From Oscillospiraceae bacterium (lineage in GTDB: Bacteria; Bacillota; Clostridia; Oscillospirales; Oscillospiraceae), in the NCBI GenBank assembly GCA_017405865.1, contig JAFQZN010000035.1:1-49761 (forward strand): DNA of 49,761 nucleotides, written 5' to 3'. The translations under genes and the position numbers were made by a program. Below are positions 17,371-26,183 of this stretch, piece by piece (positions within the stretch are counted from its first letter, which is position 1; every line of letters begins with the position of its first letter). The notes below the pieces were generated by a model. That model was not told where the DNA came from. It searched no databases and was given only the letters and a program-made list of their open reading frames with translations.

Positions 17371-18624
17371 ATGACGACGTTGGAACAGATGGAAGCGGCA
17401 AAGCAGGCCGCTCCCCTGCTTGCCCGCGCCGATACGAAGCTGAAAAACGAGGCGCTGTTCGCCATGGCAGAGCAGCTAACGGCGCAGGCGCCGTCCATTC
17501 TGCAGGCAAACGCGGCCGATCTGGCAGCGGCGCAGGGACGTATCTCTCCCGTCATGCTTGACCGTCTGGCGCTGAACGAATACCGCATTGCCGACATGTC
17601 GGAGGGCGTCCGGCAGGTCGCCGCCCTGCCAGACCCGGTCGGAGAGGTGCTTGCCAGAGTCATTCGTCCCAACGGTCTGCTGATCGAAAAGACCGCCGCT
17701 CCGCTCGGCGTGATCGCAATCATCTACGAAAGCCGTCCGAACGTGACCTCGGACGCTGCCGCCCTCTGCGTCAAGAGCGGCAACGCCTGCATTCTGCGCG
17801 GCGGCAAGGAGGCGTTCCAAAGCGCCTCGGCGATCGCGGCGGCGCTGCAGAACGGGCTTGCTGCGGTCGGTCTGCCGAGAGAGCTGGTGCAGCTCGTGCA
17901 GGATACCACGCGCGCCAGCGCGGCGGAGCTGATGCAGGGCGTCGGCTACATTGACCTTCTGATCCCGCGCGGCGGAGCGGGCCTGATCCGCGCCTGCACG
18001 GAAAACGCCAGAGTCCCCTGCATCCAGACCGGCACAGGGATCTGCCATATCTACGTCGACCGTGCCGCCGATCTTGCCATGGCGCTTTCCATCGTCGAAA
18101 ACGCGAAAACGAGCCGACCTTCCGTCTGCAACGCAGCCGAGGTCTGCCTCGTCCACCGTGACATCGTGGCGGACTTCCTGCCGATGCTGCACGATCGGCT
18201 CGTCACGCAGCGCGCCGAAAAGGGCGCGGTTCCCGTGGAATTCCGCGCAGATGTGGAGGCCGTCGCCTATCTCGGCGTCCCAGCGCAGGCGCAGGATTTC
18301 GACACAGAATTTCTGGACTATATCATGGCGGTGAAGACCGTCTCCTCTGTGGACGAGGCGATCGCACACATTGCGGCGCACTCCACGGGACACAGTGAAG
18401 CGATCGTCACTGCAGATGCAGAAACAGCCGAATACTTCGTCCGCCTCGTCGACAGCGCGGCCGTCTATGTCAACGCCTCCACCCGCTTTACCGACGGCGG
18501 AGAATTCGGCCTCGGCTGCGAAATGGGAATCTCTACGCAAAAGCTCCACGCAAGAGGTCCGATGGGGCTGCGGGAGCTGACGACTTACAAATATATCGTC
18601 CGGGGAAACGGACAGATTCGTTGA
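17371..18624 (+). CDS. proA: Gamma-glutamyl phosphate reductase
   Basis: NADPH-dependent reduction of glutamyl phosphate to glutamate semialdehyde, second step of proline synthesis. The 417 residues include [20 protein letters not shown], the nucleotide-binding [11 protein letters not shown], a catalytic cysteine in [12 protein letters not shown]-like context ([10 protein letters not shown]), and the C-terminal [19 protein letters not shown]-like [27 protein letters not shown] inside the end of proB is its ribosome-binding site. Confidence 0.96.
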   Translation: MTTLEQMEAAKQAAPLLARADTKLKNEALFAMAEQLTAQAPSILQANAADLAAAQGRISPVMLDRLALNEYRIADMSEGVRQVAALPDPVGEVLARVIRPNGLLIEKTAAPLGVIAIIYESRPNVTSDAAALCVKSGNACILRGGKEAFQSASAIAAALQNGLAAVGLPRELVQLVQDTTRASAAELMQGVGYIDLLIPRGGAGLIRACTENARVPCIQTGTGICHIYVDRAADLAMALSIVENAKTSRPSVCNAAEVCLVHRDIVADFLPMLHDRLVTQRAEKGAVPVEFRADVEAVAYLGVPAQAQDFDTEFLDYIMAVKTVSSVDEAIAHIAAHSTGHSEAIVTADAETAEYFVRLVDSAAVYVNASTRFTDGGEFGLGCEMGISTQKLHARGPMGLRELTTYKYIVRGNGQIR

Positions 18625-18633
18625 GGTGATCGT

Positions 18634-19437
18634 ATGGATAAGATTGGATTCATCGGCGTCGGCAACATGGGCGGCACGCTGGCAAGGATCGCCGTCGACG
18701 CCTGCGGCGGGCAGAACGTATACGTCAGCAGCCGCACGGTAGAAAAGGCGCGGCAGTTTGCCGAGGAAACCGGCTGCACCGCGCTGCGCACCGGCTCGCT
18801 CGCGGAGCGGACAGTCATGATCTTCCTCGGCGTGAAACCGCAGATGATGGAGGAGCTGTTTGCGCAGATCGCGCCGATCCTGGCGCAGCGCGCCGACCGC
18901 TTCGTTCTGGTAACGATGGCGGCGGGGCTGACCTGCGAGAGGATCGCGCAGATGGCGGGCGGCGATTATCCCGTCATTCGCATCATGCCCAACACGCCCG
19001 CGCTGGTCGGGCAGGGTGTGATTCCCTACTGCGGCAATGACAAGGTCACGCAGAACGACTTCGACGCTTTGGAGCAGGTGCTTGCGGGCGCGGGGCTGGT
19101 CACGCCGCTGTCCGAGAGCATGATCGACGCGGCAAGCGCCGTTTCCGGCTGCGGTCCCGCCTTCGTCTATATCTTCATCGAAGCGCTCACCGACGCCGCC
19201 GTCTCGTGCGGACTGCCGCGCAGCACCGCGCTGGAGTTTGCCGCCCAGACCGTCCTCGGCGCCGGGAAGATGGTCCTCGAGACAGGGCAGCACCCCGGCG
19301 CACTCAAGGACGCGGTCTGCTCCCCCGCCGGAAGCACCATTGCAGGCGTCAAGGCGCTGGAGAGCGGCGGCTTCCGCGCTGTCGCGCAGAACGCCGTAAT
19401 CGCCTCCTTCCAGCGCGCAAAGGAGCTTGGGAAATAG
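18634..19437 (+). CDS. proC: Pyrroline-5-carboxylate reductase
   Basis: Last step of proline synthesis, NAD(P)H reduction of pyrroline-5-carboxylate. The 267 residues start with the dinucleotide-binding MDKIGFIGVGNMGGTLARIA and include VIRIMPNTPALVGQGV and the C-terminal signature AVCSPAGSTIAGVKALESGG. It lies 9 nt after proA, completing a proBAC operon closed by a terminator. Confidence 0.96.
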   Translation: MDKIGFIGVGNMGGTLARIAVDACGGQNVYVSSRTVEKARQFAEETGCTALRTGSLAERTVMIFLGVKPQMMEELFAQIAPILAQRADRFVLVTMAAGLTCERIAQMAGGDYPVIRIMPNTPALVGQGVIPYCGNDKVTQNDFDALEQVLAGAGLVTPLSESMIDAASAVSGCGPAFVYIFIEALTDAAVSCGLPRSTALEFAAQTVLGAGKMVLETGQHPGALKDAVCSPAGSTIAGVKALESGGFRAVAQNAVIASFQRAKELGK

Positions 19438-19438
19438 C

Positions 19439-19476
19439 AAAAAACACGGGTTGCAGAACGGTGCAGCCCGTGTTTT
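19439..19476. terminator. Bidirectional terminator between proC and ridA
   Basis: Stem AAACACGGGTTGCA / TGCAGCCCGTGTTT (one bulge), A6 on the left and T5 on the right, between two convergent genes; works for both strands. Confidence 0.85.
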
Positions 19477-19483
19477 TAACCTC

Positions 19484-19855
19484 CTATATCTCCGCGACGA
19501 CCTCGACCTCGACCAGCGCGCCCTTCGGCAGAGCGGCAACGGCGACGCAGCTTCTGGCGGGATTGCCGGGGAAGTACTTCGCATAGACCGCGTTGAAGGC
19601 GGCAAAGTCGCCCATGTCCTTGAGGAAGCAGAGTGTCTTGACCGCTTTTTCAAGGGAGCTTCCCGCTGCGGTCAGCACGGCGTCCAGGTTTTTCATCACC
19701 TGCTCGGTCTGTCCCGTGATGTCCTGCGCGGCGAACTCGCCCGTCTTCGGGTCGATGGGGATCTGCCCGGACGTGTAGACGAGATTGCCGACCTTCATCG
19801 CCTGTGAATAAGGACCGATCGCCGCCGGCGCGTTTTCCGTAAAGATTTTTTCCAT
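19484..19855 (-). CDS. ridA: RidA-family enamine/imine deaminase
   Basis: Hydrolyses reactive 2-aminoacrylate-type enamines released by PLP enzymes. The 123 residues match the family throughout: AAIGPYSQAMKVGNLVYTSG, QTEQVMKNLDAVLTAAGSSL, and ARSCVAVAALPKGALVEVEV, with the catalytic arginine in the last. It faces proC across a shared terminator. Its ribosome-binding site GGAGGG lies within the right arm of an inverted repeat spanning its promoter (19863-19904), so translation from long read-through transcripts could be occluded. Confidence 0.95.
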   Translation of the reverse strand: MEKIFTENAPAAIGPYSQAMKVGNLVYTSGQIPIDPKTGEFAAQDITGQTEQVMKNLDAVLTAAGSSLEKAVKTLCFLKDMGDFAAFNAVYAKYFPGNPARSCVAVAALPKGALVEVEVVAEI

Positions 19856-19883
19856 GATAAAGCCCTCCGTTTGCGTTTTCTAT

Positions 19884-19912
19884 ATCATAACGCAAAGCGG
19901 AGGGTTTGTCAA
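19884..19912 (-). promoter_or_regulatory. ridA promoter overlapped by an inverted repeat
   Basis: Minus-strand TTGACA, 17-nt spacer, TATGAT. The inverted repeat (arms about 19863-19878 and 19889-19904, CCCTCCG/CGGAGGG plus TTTGCGTT/AACGCAAA) places one arm in the spacer and the other over the start site and the Shine-Dalgarno, with the -10 box largely in the loop. It may be an operator or an RNA hairpin. Confidence 0.7.
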
Positions 19913-19920
19913 TTTTTCTG

Positions 19921-20421
19921 TCAGTCGCGCAGCCTGCCGTGGATGTACTCCGGCACCTCGCGCGGCTTGATCCCGAGCACAACGGCAAATTCATCGGCAA
20001 GGAGCTTTTCCGCGTCGCGCAGCATCTGCTCGTCGTTCGTGCGCAGGCGCTTGCCGCAGGTCTGGAGATTCCGGCGGCGCAGGTGCAGCAGCCGCACCAT
20101 GGAAAGGAGGTCGCGGCGATCCGCGCCGATCAGGATCTGCTGGAACGCCGTCTTGCGCTCCGAAGCGTCGTCGATCCAGTCCTCGTCCGCCCGGTTGACC
20201 TCGTCGATCATCTTTTCGATCTGCTTTTTCGTCAGAAGCGGGCGCATCCGCGCCGTCAAAAGCTCGTTTTTCACCGGAACGAAGACAGTGGAGCCTTCCC
20301 GGAAGACCGGGCGCAGAACGTAGTACTCCGCATTTTCCCGGTTCACTCTCATTTCGCGTATTTCTTCGACGCGGCAAACGCCTTCCGTGCCGTAGAACAC
20401 GGTTTCACCGATCTGATACAT
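19921..20421 (-). CDS. CarD/CdnL-type RNA polymerase-binding regulator
   Basis: A 166-residue member of the CarD_CdnL_TRCF family, which binds the RNA polymerase beta subunit and stabilises promoter open complexes. Residues 1-60 form the RNAP-interacting Tudor-like domain (MYQIGETVFYGTEGVCRVEE, YYVLRPVFREGSTVFVPVKN). Residues 65-160 are a helical DNA-binding part with LLSMVRLLHLRRRNLQTCGK and DEQMLRDAEKLLADEFAVVL. It has its own strong promoter and is monocistronic apart from possible read-through to ridA. Confidence 0.92.
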   Translation of the reverse strand: MYQIGETVFYGTEGVCRVEEIREMRVNRENAEYYVLRPVFREGSTVFVPVKNELLTARMRPLLTKKQIEKMIDEVNRADEDWIDDASERKTAFQQILIGADRRDLLSMVRLLHLRRRNLQTCGKRLRTNDEQMLRDAEKLLADEFAVVLGIKPREVPEYIHGRLRD

Positions 20422-20453
20422 GCTCCGCTCTCCTTCCGTATATCTTTTTCTCT

Positions 20454-20483
20454 ATTATAGCAGATTTTCGGAAGATTTGTCAA
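20454..20483 (-). promoter_or_regulatory. Promoter of the CarD-like gene
   Basis: Minus-strand TTGACA, 18-nt spacer, TATAAT; AAGGAGAG lies before the ATG at 20421. Confidence 0.8.
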
Positions 20484-20505
20484 AGCAAAATTGCGCTGTT
20501 TTTAG

Positions 20506-20550
20506 AAAAAATATCCCTCTGCGCAACATTTTCTGCGCAGAGGGAATATT
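20506..20550 (-). terminator. Terminator of copA
   Basis: Stem CCCTCTGCGCA/TGCGCAGAGGG with flanking AT pairs, followed on the minus strand by T6. It lies directly 3' of copA and upstream of the CarD-gene promoter. Confidence 0.85.
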
Positions 20551-20560
20551 TATACGCCCT

Positions 20561-20752
20561 TCAGTCAACGACCTGATAGCCGGCGTCGGTCACTGCCTTG
20601 CGGAGCGCCTCGAAATCGGCGGTTCCGGTGACGGTCGCGCATTTGTTCTCCAGGCTGACCTCGACGGCTTCCACGCCGTCCACCGCCTGCAGCGCCTTCT
20701 CCACTGCTGCCTTGCAGTGCATGCACATCATGCCTTCGATTTTGATCGTCAT
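20561..20752 (-). CDS. Possible CopZ-like copper chaperone from an internal in-frame start in copA
   Basis: Met731 of copA (ATG at 20750-20752) is preceded by AAAGGAG with an 8-nt spacer, as good a ribosome-binding site as those of the flanking genes. Translation from it would give a free 63-residue HMA protein, [20 protein letters not shown] onward, the size and fold of CopZ metallochaperones with an MxCxxC motif. E. coli copA makes a free metal-binding domain by another route (programmed frameshifting of the N-terminal domain). Whether this start is used is inference from sequence only. Confidence 0.5.
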   Translation of the reverse strand: MTIKIEGMMCMHCKAAVEKALQAVDGVEAVEVSLENKCATVTGTADFEALRKAVTDAGYQVVD

Positions 20753-22942
20753 TGCTTCTTCTCCTTTCGGGATAATCTGATATTTCGGTCGGAATGAGCG
20801 CAGGCGCAGGGCGTTGCTGACCACGCAGACGGAGCTGAAGCTCATGGCAGCGGCTCCGATCATCGGATTGAGCAGACCCAGCGCGGCTACGGGGATTCCG
20901 ACGCTGTTGTAGAAAAATGCCCAGAACAGGTTCATCTTGATGTTGCGGATGGTCGCACGGCTCAGGGCGATCGCCGCCGCAACGTCGGTCGGGTCGCTGC
21001 GCATGAGCACAACGTCCGCCGCCTCGATGGCGATGTCCGTTCCCGCGCCGATGGCGATGCCGACGTCGGCGCGCACCAAAGCGGGCGCGTCGTTGATGCC
21101 GTCGCCGACCATGGCGACCCTGCGTCCGCTTGCCTGCAGGGCGGCGATCTCCTTTTCCTTGTTGGCAGGCAGGATCTCCGCGCTGATCTCGTCAACGCCG
21201 AGCCGGTCGGCGATCGTCTGCGCGGCGGTGCGGCTGTCTCCGGTCAGCATCTTGACCTTCAGCCCCATCCCGTGCAGCGTCTGCACAGCGGTCTTCGCCG
21301 TCTTCTTCTCCGTGTCCGCCATGACGAGCAGGCCGAGGTATTCGTCCTTCGCGCCGCAGTACAGCAGCGTTCCGGCGGGAAGCGCTTCTTCCGGGACAGG
21401 GACGCCGTTTTCCTCCAGATAGGCACGGTTGCCGCAGAACCAGTCCCTGCCGTCCAAGAAGCAGGTCACGCCTCTGCCCGGCACCGCCTCAAAGCGCTCC
21501 GGCGTCGGCAGCTCGATCCCGCGCCGTTTGCACTCGGCAACGGCTGCCGCCGCGATCGGATGCTCCGAATACTGCTCCATCGCGCCGACCGTCGCAAGCA
21601 GGCGCTCCGGCTGCGCGGCGCGCACTTTCGTGACGAACAGTCTGCCCTCCGTCAGGGTGCCGGTCTTGTCCATTGCGACCGTATCGACGTGGTGCAGCGT
21701 CTCCAGCGCCTCCGCAGAGCGGATCAGGATGCCGAGCTTCGCGCCGCGTCCCGTGGCGACCATGATGGCGACCGGCGTTGCCAGTCCCAGAGCGCACGGG
21801 CAGGAGATTACCAGAACGGAGATCGCCGCAGAAAGCGCGAAGGAAAGCTCCTTGCCCAGCAGCATCCAGACGGCGAAGGTCAGGATCGCAATGCCGATGA
21901 CGATGGGCACGAAAACGCCCGCGACCTTGTCTGCCAACCGCGAGATCGGCGCCTTGGAGCTGCCAGCCTCCTCGACCAGACGGATCATCTGCGCGAGGGT
22001 CGTGTCCTCGCCGACCTTGTCGGCGCGGAAGGTCAGAGCGCCGGTCTGGTTGACCGTCGCGGCGGCAAGCGCGTCGCCCGCAGTCTTATGCACGGGCAGG
22101 CTTTCTCCCGTCAGCGCGCTCTCGTCCACGTCGGACTCGCCCTCCAGCACCGTCCCGTCCACCGGGATCCTCGCGCCGGGACGCACCTGCACGGTATCGC
22201 CCTGCCGCACCTCGGCAGTCGGCACCTCGATCCACTGCCCGTTGCGCTCGACCAGCGCCGTCTGCGGGGACAGATCCATCAGCGCGGCGATCGCCTCGCC
22301 GGTCTTGCCCTTTGAACGCGTCTCGAAGTACTTGCCGAGGGTCACGAGGGTCAGGATCATGGCGGCGGACTCATAGTAAAGATCGTCAGCGGGCTTTCCG
22401 AGCAGGAGCTGCACGGTCACGATCAGCCCGTAAATCAGCGCCGCGCCCGAGCCGACCGCGATCAGCGTGTCCATGTTCGGACCGCCGTGCAGGAGGGTCT
22501 TCACGCCCTTGATAAAATAGGTGCGGTTGACAATTACCACGGGCAGCGTCAGCGCAAGCTGGATGAGCGCGCCGAGCGCCGTGCCGTGAAGCTCGTGCGT
22601 CAGCGGCAGGCCGAGCATGTGTCCCATGGAGAAATACATTAGAATAATCAGGAGCGGAATCGAAACAAAGAGGCGCACCTTCATGTGCCGCAGGGCTTCG
22701 TTCTGCGCCTTGTTTTCACGCGGCGCGTTCCTGGTTTGCCGCTCCGCGCCGTAGCCCGCCGCAGTCACGGCGGCAATGATTTGCTCCGGGGAAAGCCTCG
22801 TTTCGTCATATTCGATCTCCATGGTTCCCGTGAGCAAATTGACCTCGGAGGACCTCACGCCCTCCAGCTTCTCCGTTGCCCGCTGCACTCTGGCAGAACA
22901 GGCGGCGCAGCTCATGCCCGTCACGTTGTAACGCTCCTTCAT
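20561..22942 (-). CDS. copA: Copper-transporting P1B-type ATPase with HMA domains at both ends
   Basis: Exports Cu(I) across the cytoplasmic membrane. The 793 residues contain an N-terminal HMA domain with [10 protein letters not shown] (CxxC at 12-15), about eight membrane segments, the TGES actuator loop at 278, the ion-selective CPC at 381-383, phosphorylated Asp425 in [14 protein letters not shown] at 459 and GDGINDAP near 613. A second HMA domain ([15 protein letters not shown], Met731 to the end) follows the last membrane segment. The start at 22942 has GGAGG upstream; an extension to 22993 is not conserved. It is divergent from the rluA-like gene. Confidence 0.95.
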   Translation of the reverse strand: MKERYNVTGMSCAACSARVQRATEKLEGVRSSEVNLLTGTMEIEYDETRLSPEQIIAAVTAAGYGAERQTRNAPRENKAQNEALRHMKVRLFVSIPLLIILMYFSMGHMLGLPLTHELHGTALGALIQLALTLPVVIVNRTYFIKGVKTLLHGGPNMDTLIAVGSGAALIYGLIVTVQLLLGKPADDLYYESAAMILTLVTLGKYFETRSKGKTGEAIAALMDLSPQTALVERNGQWIEVPTAEVRQGDTVQVRPGARIPVDGTVLEGESDVDESALTGESLPVHKTAGDALAAATVNQTGALTFRADKVGEDTTLAQMIRLVEEAGSSKAPISRLADKVAGVFVPIVIGIAILTFAVWMLLGKELSFALSAAISVLVISCPCALGLATPVAIMVATGRGAKLGILIRSAEALETLHHVDTVAMDKTGTLTEGRLFVTKVRAAQPERLLATVGAMEQYSEHPIAAAAVAECKRRGIELPTPERFEAVPGRGVTCFLDGRDWFCGNRAYLEENGVPVPEEALPAGTLLYCGAKDEYLGLLVMADTEKKTAKTAVQTLHGMGLKVKMLTGDSRTAAQTIADRLGVDEISAEILPANKEKEIAALQASGRRVAMVGDGINDAPALVRADVGIAIGAGTDIAIEAADVVLMRSDPTDVAAAIALSRATIRNIKMNLFWAFFYNSVGIPVAALGLLNPMIGAAAMSFSSVCVVSNALRLRSFRPKYQIIPKGEEAMTIKIEGMMCMHCKAAVEKALQAVDGVEAVEVSLENKCATVTGTADFEALRKAVTDAGYQVVD

Positions 22943-22973
22943 TCGATCGCCTCCGCATTGGTTTCTGTTTGAA

Positions 22974-23002
22974 ATCATAGCATTTTCCGGCAATTATGGC
23001 AA
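22974..23002 (-). promoter_or_regulatory. Promoter of copA
   Basis: Minus-strand TTGCCA, 17-nt spacer, TATGAT. No CopY box (TACAnnTGTA) or clear CsoR-type palindrome is visible around it. Confidence 0.6.
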
Positions 23003-23010
23003 GCCTTTTC

Positions 23011-23039
23011 TTGCATTTTGGCGTATCCTTCGCTATGAT
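23011..23039 (+). promoter_or_regulatory. Promoter of the rluA-like operon
   Basis: TTGCAT, 17-nt spacer, TATGAT, then AAAGGAGG before the ATG at 23060. It diverges from the copA promoter 10 bp away. Confidence 0.6.
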
Positions 23040-23059
23040 AAGGAAAAGGAGGCGATCCG

Positions 23060-23674
23060 ATGGACGGCATACCGATTCTGTATGAAGACGATCAGCTGCT
23101 CGTCTGCGTCAAGCCGCGCGGGGTGCTGTCGGCAAAGGACGCGTCCGGCAAGCCCGCCGTTACGGACGGGCTGCCGTGCGCCGTATTTCCCGTGCATCGG
23201 CTCGACCGCGAAGCAACCGGTCTGATGGTGTTTGCGAAAACCGCCGCCTGCGCGGCGTTTCTGTCCGAGGCGATGGGAAAGACCGTCCGCAAGGAATATC
23301 TTGCCGTCTGCGAAGGGCGACCCGACGAATCCGGCGAACTGACGGACTTATTGTACCACGACCGAGGAAAGAATAAAACCTACGTCGTCAAACGTAAGCG
23401 AAACGGTGTCCGCGAGGCGCGGCTTTCCTACGAAGTCCTGCGCAGCGAAAGCGGGACTTCCCTGCTCCATGTGCTTTTGCACACGGGACGCACACATCAG
23501 ATCCGCGTGCAGCTCGCCTCGCGCGGCTTCCCCCTCTGCGGCGACCGCAAATACGGCGCGAAAACCGGCGGTGACCTCCAGCTCTACGCCTGGCGGCTGA
23601 CCTTCCCTCACCCCGACGGCAGAAGGCTGTCGTTCACGCTCCCGGAGCCGTTCTGTCCCGGAAAGGAGTTCTGA
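23060..23674 (+). CDS. RluA-family pseudouridine synthase, short form
   Basis: Converts uridine to pseudouridine in RNA (rRNA or tRNA target not predictable). The 204 residues cover the catalytic domain only, without an N-terminal S4 domain. Motif II HRLDREATG places the catalytic aspartate at residue 49, and GRTHQIRVQLASRGFPLCGD is the second family signature. The first line, IPILYEDDQLLVCVKPRGVL, is typical. It ends 1 bp before the phosphoesterase gene, so the two are cotranscribed. Confidence 0.92.
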   Translation: MDGIPILYEDDQLLVCVKPRGVLSAKDASGKPAVTDGLPCAVFPVHRLDREATGLMVFAKTAACAAFLSEAMGKTVRKEYLAVCEGRPDESGELTDLLYHDRGKNKTYVVKRKRNGVREARLSYEVLRSESGTSLLHVLLHTGRTHQIRVQLASRGFPLCGDRKYGAKTGGDLQLYAWRLTFPHPDGRRLSFTLPEPFCPGKEF

Positions 23675-23675
23675 T

Positions 23676-24758
23676 ATGTCCGCTGCTTTGTTTTCCATAC
23701 GGCCGATTCCGACCCTGCTGGTAGCGGTCTATTATTTCTTCTTTCTGCGTCGCGCCGCGAAATTCTGGGGCGCGCCGACAGAAAAGCGGCCTGTTCTTAT
23801 CCTGATCGGCATCGTTTCCCTGCTGATCGGCTGCGTGATGCTGCGCCTGCGCGGGTCGTTCGTGCTGTTCGTCCTGTACGTGATGCTGTTCGGCCTGCTG
23901 CTGGACTTCGTCCACCTGCTGCTGCATCGCCCGCTGCGGAAGACGAAATGGAGCGCCGTGTGGCGCTGTGGGCTGATCCCCGTGCTGATCGCCGCCATTT
24001 TGCTGCCTTACGGCTATTATCACATGCGCGACGTGCGCCGGACAACCTACACCCTCGTCAGCGGCAAGCTCGATGCGCCGTACCGGATTCTCTTCGTCTC
24101 CGACCTGCACTTCGGCACCGCCATGGACGCAGAGCGCCTGCAGGCGTACTGCGATGAAATGGAGGAAACGAAGCCCGATCTCGTCCTTTTGGGCGGCGAC
24201 ATCGTGGACGAGGCGACGGAAAAAGAGGAAATGGAGGCGGCCTTTGCCGCCCTCGGCGGAATCGAAAGCACATACGGGACGTACTTCGTCTACGGCAACC
24301 ACGACCGCACAGGCGACGGCTTTTCACAGCAGGAGCTGGAAGCAGCGATCACCGGCAGCGGCGTCACGATCCTGTGCGACGTAAGCATTCGGATCGGCGA
24401 GCTGACCCTCTACGGCGCGGAGGACGCCTCCCGCAGCCGCCTGCCTGCAGCAGAGCTGCTGAAGAATGCGGAAAACGGCCGTTTTTCTCTTTTGCTCTCC
24501 CATCAGCCGACGGACGCGGAGGACTATGCAGGAGCAGGCGCAGATCTGATGCTCTCCGGTCACACGCACGGCGGTCAGCTCTGGCCGCTCGGCTGGGCCG
24601 CCGCGCTGCTCGGTCCGAGCTGCGGCAAGTATCAGCTCAACGACATGATGCTGATCGTCTCCTCCGGCATCTGCGGCTGGGGCTACCCGATCCGCACGCA
24701 GAGCGTGAGCGAATACGTCGTCATCGAGTTGTTGCCTGCCGCACGATTTCCCTTGTAA
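23676..24758 (+). CDS. Membrane-anchored metallophosphoesterase (YkuE/YaeI-like)
   Basis: The 360 residues start with three or four hydrophobic segments (about 8-25, 41-58, 63-85, 100-120), then a calcineurin-like phosphoesterase domain. Metal-binding motifs are in order: SDLHFG (D-x-H), LLGGDIVDE (GGD), YGNHDRTGDG (GNHD), LSHQP, and SGHTHGGQLWPLGW (GHTHGGQ). The active site probably faces outward. Relatives hydrolyse UDP-sugar or lipid phosphates; the substrate here is unknown. GGAAAGGAG within the rluA end is its ribosome-binding site. Confidence 0.9.
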   Translation: MSAALFSIRPIPTLLVAVYYFFFLRRAAKFWGAPTEKRPVLILIGIVSLLIGCVMLRLRGSFVLFVLYVMLFGLLLDFVHLLLHRPLRKTKWSAVWRCGLIPVLIAAILLPYGYYHMRDVRRTTYTLVSGKLDAPYRILFVSDLHFGTAMDAERLQAYCDEMEETKPDLVLLGGDIVDEATEKEEMEAAFAALGGIESTYGTYFVYGNHDRTGDGFSQQELEAAITGSGVTILCDVSIRIGELTLYGAEDASRSRLPAAELLKNAENGRFSLLLSHQPTDAEDYAGAGADLMLSGHTHGGQLWPLGWAAALLGPSCGKYQLNDMMLIVSSGICGWGYPIRTQSVSEYVVIELLPAARFPL

Positions 24759-24781
24759 AGACGCGTACAATGCGGTATAAT
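24753..24781 (+). promoter_or_regulatory. Promoter of murC
   Basis: TTGTAA, 17-nt spacer, TATAAT. The -35 box overlaps the stop codon of the upstream phosphoesterase gene. Confidence 0.7.
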
Positions 24782-24811
24782 ATAGGTCGAAACTCACATA
24801 GGAGGTATTCT

Positions 24812-26173
24812 ATGGCTACACAGAAACGACTGGACGCCTATCTGGTGCCCGGAAAACATATTCATCTGGTCGGCATCGGCGGCGTCTCCATGCGCCCGCT
24901 CGGGCTCGTTCTGCGCGGGATGGGAATGGTCGTGACCGGCTCGGACATGAACTCCTCCGTCTCGACCGACGAGCTGAAGGAAAAGGGGATCGACGTGCAG
25001 ATCGGTCACAAGGCGGAAAATATTGCGGGCGCGGACTGTATCATTCGCACCGCAGCGGCGCATAATGATAACCCGGAGATCGCCGCCGCCCGCGCGGCGG
25101 GTATCCCGGTCTTTGAGCGCGCGCAGGCCTGGGGCGTGATCATGCGCGAATACAAAAACGCCATCTGCATTTCCGGCACGCACGGCAAGACGACGACCAC
25201 CGCCATGATCACCCATATCTTCATGGAAGCGCAGCGCGATCCGACCGTTATGCTCGGAGGCTATCTGCCGCTCCTGCACGCGGGGCATCGGGTCGGCTCC
25301 GGCGACACCGTGATCATGGAGAGCTGCGAATACTGCGACTCATTCTTGAACTTCTACCCGACCGTCGCCATCGTCAACAACATTGAGGCCGATCATCTGG
25401 ATTATTTCAAGGATCTGGAGGCGGTCGAGCGTTCGTTCCGCAAGTTTGCCGGTCTCGTGCCGCGCACCGGCTGCGTCATTGCCAACGGCGACGATAAGAA
25501 CACCGTTGCCACCCTTGCCGATCTGAATTACCTCTCCTTCGGCATCGACCCGAAGAACGATATTCACGCCGAAAACCTCTCCGAGGATTATCGCTCCTTC
25601 GACGTGATCTGCAAGGGAAAGCTCTACTGCCGCGTGCAGCTGAACGTCTACGGCAGGCACAACGTCTACAACGCGCTCGCAGCGGCGGCTTCGGCCTACG
25701 TGATGGGTCTGGACGGCGAGGCGGTCACGCGCGGGCTTGCCTCGTTCTACGGCGCAGGCCGCCGCATGGAGCATAAGGGCAGCTATCACGGCGCGGAGAT
25801 CTATGACGATTACGCCCACCATCCGGGCGAATTGAAGTCTCTGATCGACGCGGTGCAGACGATGGGTTACCAGCGCATCATCATTGCCTTCCAGCCGCAC
25901 ACCTATACGCGCACCAAGGCGCTCTTCGACGACTTCGTCGAGCAGCTGAGGCGCGTGGACGTGGCGGTGCTGGCGGAGATCTACGCCGCAAGAGAAAGCA
26001 ACAAGACAGGCATTTCCTCCGCAGACCTCGCCGCGAAGATCGACGGCTCCGTTTTCTTTGAAACGCTGCCGGAGGTTGCCGCGTATCTGAAGTCCATTGC
26101 CCGCGACGGAGACATCATCCTCACGGTCGGCGCAGGCGACATCTACAAGGCCGGAGAAATGCTTTTGAAATAA
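24812..26173 (+). CDS. murC: UDP-N-acetylmuramate--L-alanine ligase
   Basis: ATP-dependent addition of L-alanine to UDP-MurNAc in peptidoglycan synthesis. The 453 residues begin MATQKRLDAYLVPGKHIHLV with a Rossmann GIGGVSMRPL, and carry the P-loop GTHGKTTTT at 122-130, DEADxxDYF-like EADHLDYFKDL and the central GRHNVYNALAAAASA and DYAHHPGELKSLIDAVQTMG. The start follows GGAGGT. It lies 10 nt before a D-lactate-dehydrogenase-like gene, an unusual partner. Confidence 0.95.
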   Translation: MATQKRLDAYLVPGKHIHLVGIGGVSMRPLGLVLRGMGMVVTGSDMNSSVSTDELKEKGIDVQIGHKAENIAGADCIIRTAAAHNDNPEIAAARAAGIPVFERAQAWGVIMREYKNAICISGTHGKTTTTAMITHIFMEAQRDPTVMLGGYLPLLHAGHRVGSGDTVIMESCEYCDSFLNFYPTVAIVNNIEADHLDYFKDLEAVERSFRKFAGLVPRTGCVIANGDDKNTVATLADLNYLSFGIDPKNDIHAENLSEDYRSFDVICKGKLYCRVQLNVYGRHNVYNALAAAASAYVMGLDGEAVTRGLASFYGAGRRMEHKGSYHGAEIYDDYAHHPGELKSLIDAVQTMGYQRIIIAFQPHTYTRTKALFDDFVEQLRRVDVAVLAEIYAARESNKTGISSADLAAKIDGSVFFETLPEVAAYLKSIARDGDIILTVGAGDIYKAGEMLLK

Positions 26174-26183
26174 GGATGAACCT

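Noticed and set aside
17476-19653. 725-codon open frame antisense to proA-proC
   Set aside because: High GC and codon bias create long open frames opposite genes; proBAC are unmistakable and the antisense product is low-complexity arginine/histidine/aspartate-rich.
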